DNA from: CAYGBW01 sp964348185
GTDB taxonomy: Bacteria; Desulfobacterota; BSN033; WVXP01
DNA: 21,117 nt
Reading direction: 5' to 3'
Assembly: GCA_964348185.1 (NCBI GenBank)
Contig: CAYGBW010000036.1
Location: 1-21,117 of the forward strand
Shown here: piece by piece, positions 6,271 through 13,609 of the stretch
Numbering within the stretch: position 1 is the first letter of the stretch
Layout of the letters: each line of letters opens with the position of its first letter
The notes under the pieces: model-generated
Told to the model about the DNA's origin: nothing
Databases searched by the model: none
The model's input: the letters and a program-made list of their open reading frames with translations, nothing else
Program-made: the position numbers and the translations under genes

Positions 6271-6709
6271 TCGGTTCGTTATCAGCGCCTATCACAATTA
6301 CTTGGTGAACGGATCACTGGTAGCCGGATTTCACCTGGGCAAATCGGGAAAAGACCAGTTCTTCTTCAGGGCCCCTCCGCTCCAACCTGAAACCGCTGAG
6401 CCACAGCCCCTCATCTCGGCCTATCTGTTCAGCAGAACGGGACAACCTTTTGTAGAGATCGATAACGGCCTTGTGGTGCGAAACCCCGGCGGACTGGGAT
6501 TCAAAAAAACCAAAAAGGGCCTCTCCATCCAAACCCCTGATGGATCACCCTTTTTCTCCTATGAGACCCTCGCCTTCAAGAACAGCTACTACACGCGCTT
6601 TGCCGGAACCCTCTACGACGAGCATGGTGTCCTCATGGCCTCAGGGGCCTGGAAAGACTTTGTGACTCATGGGAACGCTCCGGCTTTCCACCCGGTGGAG
6701 CCAACCTGA
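6263..6709 (+). CDS. Unknown 148-residue protein coupled to etfA
   Basis: I do not recognise this protein. It starts at an ATG inside the last codons of etfA (8-base overlap), which suggests translational coupling and a real gene. The sequence has no signal peptide, membrane segment or cysteine, and is rich in aromatic residues, glycine and short alternating hydrophobic stretches, as expected of a mainly beta fold. Bases after the stop lead into the ugpC promoter. Its position suggests a link with the ETF, but nothing in the sequence shows a role. Confidence 0.7.
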   Translation: MVNRFVISAYHNYLVNGSLVAGFHLGKSGKDQFFFRAPPLQPETAEPQPLISAYLFSRTGQPFVEIDNGLVVRNPGGLGFKKTKKGLSIQTPDGSPFFSYETLAFKNSYYTRFAGTLYDEHGVLMASGAWKDFVTHGNAPAFHPVEPT

Positions 6710-6737
6710 TCCTTGAAGACCCAAAGGCCCTTTTTTC

Positions 6738-6767
6738 TTGACAATCCGGCTCTTTCCTTTGTACTAT
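6738..6767 (+). promoter_or_regulatory. Strong sigma70-type promoter of ugpC
   Basis: A perfect TTGACA (6738-6743) and TACTAT (6762-6767) are 18 bases apart, putting the transcript start near 6775. This separates ugpC from the etf genes as its own transcription unit. It also excludes the in-frame ATG at 6766, which would lie inside the -10 box. Confidence 0.75.
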
Positions 6768-6804
6768 GTTTTTGTACCTTCTTCAAAGGGATATCCAGCC
6801 TCCG

Positions 6805-7569
6805 ATGATTTCATCACCCTACATTCCCCCAAATAAAAGCCTCGTCCTGGAGGGAGTCACCAAACGATTCGGATCGATTCTTGCGGTTGACCATGTGAGT
6901 CTTATGGTGGAAGACCGGGAGTTCCTGGCTGTTCTGGGGCCTACAGGATGCGGCAAGACAACCCTGCTGCGGCTCGTCGCCGGTCTGGAAAGGCTTGATG
7001 ATGGCCACGTCTACGTCCACGGCCGATGTGTGGACCAAGAGAAGCCGTCAGACCGGGGGGTTCGCATGGTCTTTCAGGACAATGCCCTCTGGCCCCACAT
7101 GCGGGTCTTTGACCGAGACATTCACAGCAACCTGAGCTTTTCCATGAAAATCCGAAGGGAGTCGTCTCGAAAAATAGAAGAGAAGGTCGACGCCATCGCA
7201 GGTCGGCTCGGCATTCAAAAGAAGCTTTATCCTCGAAAGCCGGACCAGTTATCAGCAGGCCAGAAACAGATGGTTGGCATTGGAAGGGCCATGACCATCA
7301 GGCCCAGAATCCTCCTTTTGGATGAACCCTTGTCCAACGTGGATCCCCAACATCGCCTGACCCTTCGCCAGGAGTTGAAGGACTATCACATTGAGGTTGG
7401 AGCCACAACCCTTTATGTAACCCACCATCTACCAGAGGCCCTCTTCCTGGCAGACCGGGTGGCTATCATGGAGGAGGGGAGAATCATCCAGGTCGATGCA
7501 CCGTCCAGAATCCGCAGCCATCCTGCCAATCAGTTCGTCAGGGACTTTCTCCAGTGTTTTGAGTTGTGA
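6805..7569 (+). CDS. ugpC: UgpC/MalK-type ABC importer ATPase, short form
   Basis: The ATPase would energise the Ugp importer encoded on the other strand. In the 254-residue reading it has Walker A GPTGCGKTT, a Q loop in FQDNALWP, a signature LSAGQKQ (variant of LSGGQ), Walker B ILLLDEP, D loop LSNVD and the switch histidine in YVTHH. It ends about 25 residues after the core, whereas UgpC and MalK proteins are about 350-370 residues with a C-terminal OB-type regulatory domain, so that domain is absent. The start at 6805 is chosen because the promoter -10 box covers the earlier ATG at 6766. The assignment to Ugp rests on proximity and family likeness; another sugar importer is possible. Confidence 0.8.
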   Translation: MISSPYIPPNKSLVLEGVTKRFGSILAVDHVSLMVEDREFLAVLGPTGCGKTTLLRLVAGLERLDDGHVYVHGRCVDQEKPSDRGVRMVFQDNALWPHMRVFDRDIHSNLSFSMKIRRESSRKIEEKVDAIAGRLGIQKKLYPRKPDQLSAGQKQMVGIGRAMTIRPRILLLDEPLSNVDPQHRLTLRQELKDYHIEVGATTLYVTHHLPEALFLADRVAIMEEGRIIQVDAPSRIRSHPANQFVRDFLQCFEL

Positions 7570-7700
7570 GATCAGGGATCAGCGGTCGGGGGTCAGTCTT
7601 CAGGGGTCAGCTGTCGGGGATCGGGGGTCAGGAGACGGAAAGGAGGAGTCAGAAGTCGGAAAACAGGAGTCAGAAGTCAGAATGAAAAACAGCCAACAGG
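7570..7700 (+). repeat. GTCAG-type degenerate tandem repeats
   Basis: After ugpC the text repeats units such as ATCAGGGATCAG, GGGGTCAG and AGTCAGAAGTCAG in several imperfect copies. The rest of the gap to 7853 shows no gene. This is a recognisable class of dispersed intergenic repeat in environmental bacterial genomes. No function is apparent. Confidence 0.65.
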
Positions 7701-7853
7701 GATTTTTTCGGGATTCTCAGGTTTCACGGAGAGCTTGCCCGTCCGTAGATTGTGGCTATCGATTTACGGAAGGTTCTCCAGGGACCAGAAGCATGTGCGT
7801 TACCTCCTCGATCTGAGGGCGGTCTCACTTCTTTCTGACTCCTATTCTCAATC

Positions 7854-8657
7854 ATGATCCCTTCGATCCAAACCCTCCAGCCTCGCGTTGCAAAAAGTCT
7901 TATCGGGGTCTTTTTCGACATTGATGATACCTTTACGACCCGTGGCAGGATTGGTCCCGATGCCTACCACGCCCTCTGGGACTTAAAGGAGGCTGGCCTC
8001 AGGGTTGTCCCCATAACGGGTCGGCCTGCCGGATGGTGTGATCATATTGCCCGCATGTGGCCGGTGGACGGGGTGGTCGGGGAGAACGGAGCCCTGTATT
8101 TCTGGTTTGATGAAGGCGAGGAAAAACTAAAGAAGCGCTTCCTCGACCCGGAAGGGGTTCGGGCTGAAAAGCGACGCCGTCTGTTGGGTATTCAGAAGGA
8201 AATCCTTGGCTCGGTCCCAGGCTCTGCGACAGCCAATGATCAGCTCTATCGCGAGGCCGATCTGGCCATCGACTATTGCGAAGACGTGGCGCCTTTGGAC
8301 AAAAGGGCGGTGGATCAAATATGTGAGATTTTCAAGAAACATGGGGCGGTATGCAAGGTTTCGTCGATCCATGTCAACGGATGGTTCGGAGACTACGACA
8401 AGCTTGAAATGACGAAAACCTTTGTTCAGGAGCGGTGGGGGTTGGATCTGGATGCCAACAAGAAGCGGTTTCTCTTTTGCGGCGATTCTCCCAACGACGA
8501 ACCCATGTTCCAGTACTTCCCTTACAGTGTGGGGGTGAAAAACGTTCTCGCCTTTGTCGACTGGATGACGTATTTGCCCACCTTTCTGGCCAGCCGAGAG
8601 GGCGGAGAGGGATTTGCTGAAATCGTTGAAATCCTGATCAAGTACAAATCAGAGTGA
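7854..8657 (+). CDS. HAD-superfamily (IIB) phosphatase
   Basis: The 267-residue protein has HAD motif I FDIDDT (nucleophile D22, acid/base D24), motif II T55 in VPITGRP and motif IV CGDSPNDEPMF. A cap region lies between motifs II and III, fitting subclass IIB, which includes sucrose-phosphate, trehalose-phosphate and mannosyl-3-phosphoglycerate phosphatases and Cof-type sugar phosphatases. It probably removes phosphate from a small phosphorylated sugar or polyol. It lies among Ugp importer genes, where enterobacteria carry the phosphodiesterase UgpQ, so a role on an imported phospho-compound is conceivable. No clear ribosome binding site precedes the ATG. Motif I starts at residue 21, so the start is about right. 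Confidence 0.85.
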   Translation: MIPSIQTLQPRVAKSLIGVFFDIDDTFTTRGRIGPDAYHALWDLKEAGLRVVPITGRPAGWCDHIARMWPVDGVVGENGALYFWFDEGEEKLKKRFLDPEGVRAEKRRRLLGIQKEILGSVPGSATANDQLYREADLAIDYCEDVAPLDKRAVDQICEIFKKHGAVCKVSSIHVNGWFGDYDKLEMTKTFVQERWGLDLDANKKRFLFCGDSPNDEPMFQYFPYSVGVKNVLAFVDWMTYLPTFLASREGGEGFAEIVEILIKYKSE

Positions 8658-8763
8658 AATATCGACAATCATAAGCAGACACACCCCTGACCAACTCACG
8701 AAACAACCTGTTCCTGATCCAACGCCTCGTGTCCCAATCTTGCTATTGCTTACGGAATGCTGT

Positions 8764-9600
8764 CTACTTCTCCTCCTGCATGCTGAATCCCTTGACCAGG
8801 CTGCTTTGCATCAGAAAGAGGATGATCAAGGGGGGAACCATGGCGATGATGGTGCCCGCCATGATAATGTTCCAATCTGCGGCCTGGGCCTGGCCGGCGA
8901 GGAGCATTTTGATACCAATCTGAACGACCCGCATCTCATCACGATTGGTTATGACCAGGGGCCAGAGATACTGATTCCACATATAGAGGAACTCGATCAG
9001 AAAAAGGGCCGAAATATTGGTCCTGGAAAGGGGGATCAGGATTCGTACCAGAAAACCTATTGGGCTAATGCCGTCCACGCGAGCCGCATCACAGAGTGAG
9101 GAGGGGACGGTGAGAAAGAGCTGCCGGAAAAGAAGAACCCCCGTTGCGCTGGCAAAGAAAGGAATGGTTAACGCATAGTAGGTATCGACCCACCGCAAAC
9201 TCCTCATTAACTCAAAGGTGGGCACAATCCGGATCGGCAGAGGGAGCATATGGGTGATCAGGATGATCACAAAGAAAAGAGCCTTCCCCTTGAAATCGCC
9301 GAAGTAGGTGAAGGCAAAGGCTGCCATCAGGGAGAGAATGATTTTCCCAAAAGCCACAGCCACCGAAATCAGTGTGCTGTTGAATAGGAGACGCCCCATT
9401 TTTACCGTTTTCCAGGCTGCCAGATAGTTCTGAATCGTGTTGCCACCGGGCGTAAACTTTGGAGGATAAACAAAGACGTCCTGGAAAGTCTGGGTGCTCA
9501 CGATAAAGGCATAAAAAACCGGAAAGGCAATAACCACGAGGGAGACGATCAAAACGAGGTGGATGAGAACGTGAAAATATCGTTTCTTGTCCATTTTCAT
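8764..9600 (-). CDS. ugpE: Glycerol-3-phosphate ABC importer permease UgpE
   Basis: The inner-membrane protein of 278 residues has six likely helices and matches UgpE (281 residues in E. coli) along its length. Examples are the LPIRIVPTFE segment, FRQLFLTVP, the coupling-helix motif DAARVDGISPIGFLVRILIPLS, and YMWNQYLWPL. It pairs with UgpA to form the channel and contacts the ATPase through the motif named. It starts 1 base after the ugpA stop. A second ATG six bases further on (9594) fits the AGG upstream slightly better. It is the last gene of ugpBAE and converges with the HAD gene. Confidence 0.93.
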   Translation of the reverse strand: MKMDKKRYFHVLIHLVLIVSLVVIAFPVFYAFIVSTQTFQDVFVYPPKFTPGGNTIQNYLAAWKTVKMGRLLFNSTLISVAVAFGKIILSLMAAFAFTYFGDFKGKALFFVIILITHMLPLPIRIVPTFELMRSLRWVDTYYALTIPFFASATGVLLFRQLFLTVPSSLCDAARVDGISPIGFLVRILIPLSRTNISALFLIEFLYMWNQYLWPLVITNRDEMRVVQIGIKMLLAGQAQAADWNIIMAGTIIAMVPPLIILFLMQSSLVKGFSMQEEK

Positions 9601-9601
9601 C

Positions 9602-10480
9602 CTATTGATAGAAGACCCACCGTCTTGCGAACCTGAACTGCAGCAGAGTCAATCCAGCCACAAAGCTGAAGAGCACGATGGATTGGGCCGAGGCATAGCC
9701 GGTTTTCAAACTGATGAATCCGTCATAGTAGAGCTTGTACACCAGCACCTCTGTGGCCCGGGCCGGTCCCCCTTCGGTCATGACATCGATCAGACCAAAG
9801 ACCTGGAAGAAGCCATAGAGGGTGTTCATGATCAAGAGGAAAAGGGTCATGGGCGAGAGAAGAGGGAAAACGATCTTCCAAAACCGCTTCAACGCCCCGG
9901 CCCCGTCGATCTCAGCCGCCTCAATGAGCTCCCGGGGGATGGTCTGCAGGCCGGCGAGAAAAAAAATCACGTTGTAGCCCACCATCTTCCACGTGGCAGC
10001 CAGGGTTATGACCACTACGGCAAAAGGGCCGTTGGTTCGCCAGTTGGGCATCACCCCCGAGGCAAGTGAGATGAAGTATGAAAATGCTCCTGTGGAAGGG
10101 TCAAAGACCAAGGCCCAGATCGTCCCGGCGACTGCCGGCGACAGGGCGTAGGGCCAGATCAGGGCTGTCCGATAGAGCCCGATGCCCGCGATTTTCTGAT
10201 TCGCCACTACGGCCAGAGCGAGGCAAACAGAGAGCCCGATGACAACAACGGCCCCAGTAAAAATCAAGGTGACCATGAAACTCTGCAGATATTCTGGGTT
10301 CAGCAATTTGATGAAATTGTCAAAGGCCACGTAGACGAGTCGATCTCCGAATGGAGAGACCCTGAAAAAGCTGAGATATAGAGATTGAATGGAAGGGATG
10401 ATCAAGAACACGATCACGATGACGATAGACGGAGATAGGAGGAGATAGGGCAATAGTCGAGTGGGAAATTTGCTTTGCAT
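9602..10480 (-). CDS. ugpA: Glycerol-3-phosphate ABC importer permease UgpA
   Basis: This 292-residue membrane protein matches UgpA in length and sequence: LLPYLLLSPS at the N-terminus, the LIWPYALSPAVAGTIWALVF segment, and the coupling motif LIEAAEIDGAGALKRFWKIVFPLLSP. About six helices are expected. It forms the translocation pore with UgpE. It lies 62 bases after ugpB, with a strong hairpin between them, and nearly touches ugpE. The ribosome binding site is weak, so its translation may be lower than that of ugpB. Confidence 0.93.
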   Translation of the reverse strand: MQSKFPTRLLPYLLLSPSIVIVIVFLIIPSIQSLYLSFFRVSPFGDRLVYVAFDNFIKLLNPEYLQSFMVTLIFTGAVVVIGLSVCLALAVVANQKIAGIGLYRTALIWPYALSPAVAGTIWALVFDPSTGAFSYFISLASGVMPNWRTNGPFAVVVITLAATWKMVGYNVIFFLAGLQTIPRELIEAAEIDGAGALKRFWKIVFPLLSPMTLFLLIMNTLYGFFQVFGLIDVMTEGGPARATEVLVYKLYYDGFISLKTGYASAQSIVLFSFVAGLTLLQFRFARRWVFYQ

Positions 10481-10498
10481 GGACGACCAGAAAAGTTT

Positions 10499-10519
10499 GG
10501 GGGCGGATGGTCCGCCCCC
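10499..10519 (-). promoter_or_regulatory. Intercistronic hairpin between ugpB and ugpA
   Basis: A perfect 9-bp inverted repeat GGGGGCGGA-3 nt-TCCGCCCCC lies in the 62-base gap and on the minus strand is followed by AAACTTTTCT. In ABC operons such a structure often protects the binding-protein mRNA or partly terminates transcription, so that binding protein exceeds permease. That role is inferred here. Confidence 0.65.
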
Positions 10520-10542
10520 ATGTCCCCTTCCAAACGTCGGGG

Positions 10543-11859
10543 CTATTGATAGACCTGGTTATACTCCGTGAGGAGTCGATTCGCCTCGGTCGCATACTCT
10601 TCCATCGCCGCCTGGGGCGATACGTTCCCCTGGACCGACCTCTCCAGTGCTGTTTTGAAGGCCTGCCGAATGGCAACAAAAGGCCCCAAACGGACACCCT
10701 GAGACTCAGGTACCTTGATCCCTGTGAGGATTTGCAGAAACGCCGTTACGTGGTTGGGGTTTTTTGAAAACCACCCCTCATCCATAAGCAATTTGACGGC
10801 ACTGTTCGTTGATGGGAAATAGCCGGTGTCTTTGTGCCATTGGGCAGCAACTTCGGGACGAACCAGGTACTTGTAGAACTCCCAAATGGCATCGTACTCT
10901 TTCTGAGAATGGCCTTTCATCGTCCATAGGGTGGCCCCCCCAATGACCGAATTTCCCTTTGGATATCGCGCCAGCCTCGGGAGAAAGCTTGTCCCTACCT
11001 CGAACTTGGCCGCCGCAGAGATAGATCCCACCGAAGACGTGGACTGATAGAGCATGGCAATCTTTTCGGCGAGAAATGCTTTATTGGCCGAGTATTCAGG
11101 CCCTCCATAGATAAAGACTCCCTTTTCGGCCCACTTAGTCCATTCCCTGACGACCTTCACGCCGAATTCCTGGTTGCCAAAGACCTCGGTGGCCCTTGCG
11201 ACTCTTCCGTTCTCGTTGTTCGCGTAAAACTGTTTGTGAAGCGTATGCATCTGCTCGAATTGCCAGTCAGGCCAACCAAAGGAGACGGCATTCGAGGCTA
11301 CCCCGCTCTCCACGATCTTTCCGCCGATTTCTTCCATTTCCGCAAAAGTTGTCGGCGGCTTGTTGGGATCCAATCCGGCCTTTTTGAATAAGTCCCTGTT
11401 GTAGTAGAGAATCGAGGTGGAGGAGTTGAAGGGCATGGAGTAGAGCCTGCCCTTTACCGCGTAGTAGTCTTTGATGGGGACGATGATATCGCCCCAGTCG
11501 ATTTCTCCGGGTTTGGCAATCTCGAAAACAGGGACGATTGCTCCACTGTCCAGCATCGTCTGGGTACCGACCTCGTATACCTGAACAATGTGGGGGGGCG
11601 TCCCACCTCGGGCGGCCGCGATGGCCTTTGCCAGCACCTCTTTGTACTTGCCGCTGAACTGGGGTTCCACCTGTATGTCCGGGTGGGTGGCGTTAAACCC
11701 TTCGACGATTCGATTCACAGCAGGCATCCGTTTGGCGCTCATGGCATGCCAGAAACTGATCTTTGTAACAGCCTGGGAAGGGGTCGGGTTCACTCCAAAG
11801 ACGATGGCAGTGGCCAATAACCCCACGAAAATACAGAAAAGATAGCTTCTTTTCCTCAT
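10543..11859 (-). CDS. ugpB: Glycerol-3-phosphate binding protein UgpB
   Basis: This 438-residue periplasmic binding protein has a signal peptide ending near SQA (residue 30). It agrees with UgpB at many conserved places: FWHAM, QVYEVGTQTM, PFNSSTSILYYNRDLFKKAGLDP, VIGGATLW, QWHKDTGYFP and the GVRLGPF segment. The segments WHxxTGY and GxRLG include the tyrosine and arginine reported to bind glycerol-3-phosphate in E. coli UgpB, so the ligand is probably glycerol-3-phosphate or a glycerophosphodiester. The ATG is preceded by AGGAGG with 8-base spacing. Its promoter is at 11962-11990, and it is the first gene of ugpBAE. Confidence 0.93.
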   Translation of the reverse strand: MRKRSYLFCIFVGLLATAIVFGVNPTPSQAVTKISFWHAMSAKRMPAVNRIVEGFNATHPDIQVEPQFSGKYKEVLAKAIAAARGGTPPHIVQVYEVGTQTMLDSGAIVPVFEIAKPGEIDWGDIIVPIKDYYAVKGRLYSMPFNSSTSILYYNRDLFKKAGLDPNKPPTTFAEMEEIGGKIVESGVASNAVSFGWPDWQFEQMHTLHKQFYANNENGRVARATEVFGNQEFGVKVVREWTKWAEKGVFIYGGPEYSANKAFLAEKIAMLYQSTSSVGSISAAAKFEVGTSFLPRLARYPKGNSVIGGATLWTMKGHSQKEYDAIWEFYKYLVRPEVAAQWHKDTGYFPSTNSAVKLLMDEGWFSKNPNHVTAFLQILTGIKVPESQGVRLGPFVAIRQAFKTALERSVQGNVSPQAAMEEYATEANRLLTEYNQVYQ

Positions 11860-11961
11860 CTTTCCTTCCTCCTCTATGGATTCGGTTTGGGTATTTTTTC
11901 ACCTCCTTTCCAAAGAGTCCTCATTCTTTCTTGCACAAGTTCTCGTTATCCAGCAAAACGC

Positions 11962-11990
11962 ATACTATAAAAGCGGGAAAAAATTTGCAA
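11962..11990 (-). promoter_or_regulatory. Promoter of ugpBAE
   Basis: On the minus strand TTGCAA (11985-11990) and TAGTAT (11962-11967) are 17 bases apart. The leader to ugpB is about 95 bases and contains AAAGGAGGTG in addition to the AGGAGG used by ugpB. No operator could be recognised. Confidence 0.65.
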
Positions 11991-12116
11991 CCCATTTTTC
12001 TCTTTTAAGGGATCCCGTGTTTTTCGAAGAAAACCATAAAATTGGGTCATCCCATAAGACAAAACCAAGAGAAACCCCAGAGATCAACGCAGTTGGCAAC
12101 CCTGTAAAGAAAACTC

Positions 12117-12145
12117 TTGAAAAGCCTTTCCTCAACATGTATACT
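12117..12145 (+). promoter_or_regulatory. Promoter of the potDABC operon
   Basis: TTGAAA (12117-12122) and TATACT (12140-12145) are separated by 17 bases, a near-consensus sigma70 promoter. Transcription would start near 12152, leaving about 255 bases of leader before potD. Divergent ugpB has its own promoter about 150 bases away. Confidence 0.7.
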
Positions 12146-12151
12146 GGCGAT

Positions 12152-12406
12152 ACATAACTACTAGAAACTTCTGTGAGTACAATAGTTTAAGCAGATATAC
12201 ACGGCGAAGAAACGTCGACTAAGCCTATACGCTTCAAGGGGTTAACTCCCTGGCATACCTTGCTTATTCGCGCCGAACAGTAAGGCGTTCGCGTTCCAAA
12301 AGGTTCTGTACCCCTTCTTCGGGGGTGGAAACCGATTCTGGAGTCGAGCTACCCGCTTAGGCGGGGGGTGCGTTCTTTCACTCTAACATCAGAAAGGAGA
12401 AACATC
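12152..12406 (+). ncRNA. Long structured 5' leader of potD, candidate regulatory RNA
   Basis: The leader holds several hairpins. One is CGCG/AAC paired with GTT/CGCG (12269-12293). Another is ACCCC-TTCTTC-GGGGGT (12310-12326). A third is ACCCGC-TTAG-GCGGGGGGT (12351-12369), ending 25 bases before the Shine-Dalgarno sequence AAGGAG (12394-12399). I do not recognise a known riboswitch class, 6S RNA, tmRNA or RNase P RNA. It could be a regulatory leader, an independent small RNA, or repeat remnants. No protein-coding frame is convincing. Confidence 0.4.
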
Positions 12407-13474
12407 ATGAAAAAAGCACTTTTTACCGTACTGTTTGTTTCCGCTTTTCTGGCCATCAATATTGGTGGAGCGACAGCAGAGACACTTTCCTTGTTGACCT
12501 GGGAGGATTATGCGCCAAAAGTTCTGGTAGAGAAATTTAAGAAGGAAACCGGAATCGATGTCAAAGTAACCCTGAGCAACAATGAAGAAATGATCGCCAA
12601 GTTGCGTGCGACCCGCGGTGCTGGTTTTGATCTGGCCCAGCCCAGCCAGGATCGGATCTCCTTCGTGCAGGAAAAATACAATATCTACCAGCCCATCGAC
12701 CTGTCCAAAGTGAATACCCGTCAGATTATTCCTTCTATGCTGGAGGCTGTGAAGAAAAACACGATGGTGAATGAAAAGCCCCATGCTGTCCCGTTTTGCT
12801 GGGGAACCTCGGGTTTGGTTGTCAATCGGAAATATGCTCGTGATGCACGGGACTATACTGACCTGCTCAACGAAAAATACGCGGGGAGAGTCAGCTATCG
12901 GCTAAAGCGACCGACGTTGATTGCCCTTGCTTTTGCCATGGGGCATGATCCATTTGCCCTATACGGGGACGCTGAAGCTTACAAAGCGTTAATGGAAAAG
13001 GTCGGACAAGCGATGATTGACGGAAAAAGTCTGGTGAAGAGTTACTGGACTGGGGGAGATAGCTTACTGCAGTCCATGCTGTCCGAAGAGGTACACGTTG
13101 CTATGGCATGGGATAACGGCGGATGGAAACTCCATGAGGAAAATCCGGATATCGACTTCCTCCCCCCAAAAAGCGGCGCCTTGGGCTGGATCGATACTTT
13201 TGCCATTCCAGCAAAAGCGAAAAGCATCGATGCCGCCTACAAGTGGATCAATTTCATGCTTCGGCCGGAAAACGCTGCCATTTTCACGAATTTCAGTAAA
13301 TACGGAACGGCATCCGTTGGTGCGGTCGAACTCACTGATCCCGCGGTGCGCGGGAACTTCGAGCGCTGTTTTTCCCAGGAAGCCATCGATAATATCAAGT
13401 GGTATCCGCCTGTGCCTGCAAAACTTGAGGCCATTGAAGGGATGATACTAGATAAGGTCAAGGCCGCGAAATAA
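12407..13474 (+). CDS. potD: PotD-type ABC importer substrate-binding protein
   Basis: The 355-residue protein has a signal peptide ending near ATA (residue 24) and PotD-family features: TWEDY (31-35, equal to WTEY of E. coli PotD), AWDNG (234-238) and GWIDTFAIPA (260-269), which carry the binding-site aromatics and aspartate. It would deliver a polyamine or similar cation to PotABC. However, the place of PotD's acidic residues D168 and E171 reads YRLKRPT here, with basic residues, so the ligand may not be spermidine or putrescine. The start at 12407 has AAGGAGA 7 bases upstream; an in-frame ATG at 12368 overlaps a leader hairpin and is rejected. It is the first gene of the operon. Confidence 0.88.
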   Translation: MKKALFTVLFVSAFLAINIGGATAETLSLLTWEDYAPKVLVEKFKKETGIDVKVTLSNNEEMIAKLRATRGAGFDLAQPSQDRISFVQEKYNIYQPIDLSKVNTRQIIPSMLEAVKKNTMVNEKPHAVPFCWGTSGLVVNRKYARDARDYTDLLNEKYAGRVSYRLKRPTLIALAFAMGHDPFALYGDAEAYKALMEKVGQAMIDGKSLVKSYWTGGDSLLQSMLSEEVHVAMAWDNGGWKLHEENPDIDFLPPKSGALGWIDTFAIPAKAKSIDAAYKWINFMLRPENAAIFTNFSKYGTASVGAVELTDPAVRGNFERCFSQEAIDNIKWYPPVPAKLEAIEGMILDKVKAAK

Positions 13475-13609
13475 GATGCTGTTTTCAATGATGATTGATG
13501 CAACGATGGGGTCCACGTGACAAGGCACGGAGGGGGGCGTTCCCAGATGGTGGAGGGACCCCCCCCATTTCTTTTCAACCGAAAAACCCCTATTCATGCA
13601 CCGAGACTT
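13475..13609 (+). promoter_or_regulatory. potD-potA gap with G-run and C-run
   Basis: The 135-base spacer contains GGAGGGGGG (about 13529-13537) and eight C residues (13559-13566) followed by ATTTCTTTT. They could pair to form a terminator-like hairpin with a loop of about 20 bases. This would be a place for partial termination after the binding-protein gene, as between ugpB and ugpA. It is weakly supported. Confidence 0.35.

Noticed and set aside
7570..7700. CRISPR array
   Set aside because: The repeats are short, degenerate and adjacent, with no spacers of constant length and no cas gene.
9587..10069. 160-codon open frame on the plus strand inside ugpA
   Set aside because: Highly charged, low-complexity translation, antisense to a full-length UgpA.
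11876..12157. 93-codon open frame between ugpB and potD
   Set aside because: It overlaps the ugpB and potD promoters, has no ribosome binding site and no family resemblance.
12152..12406. Known structured RNA (riboswitch, 6S RNA, tmRNA, group II intron end) in the potD leader
   Set aside because: None of the conserved core sequences of these classes could be found by eye on either strand, so only an unclassified leader is reported.
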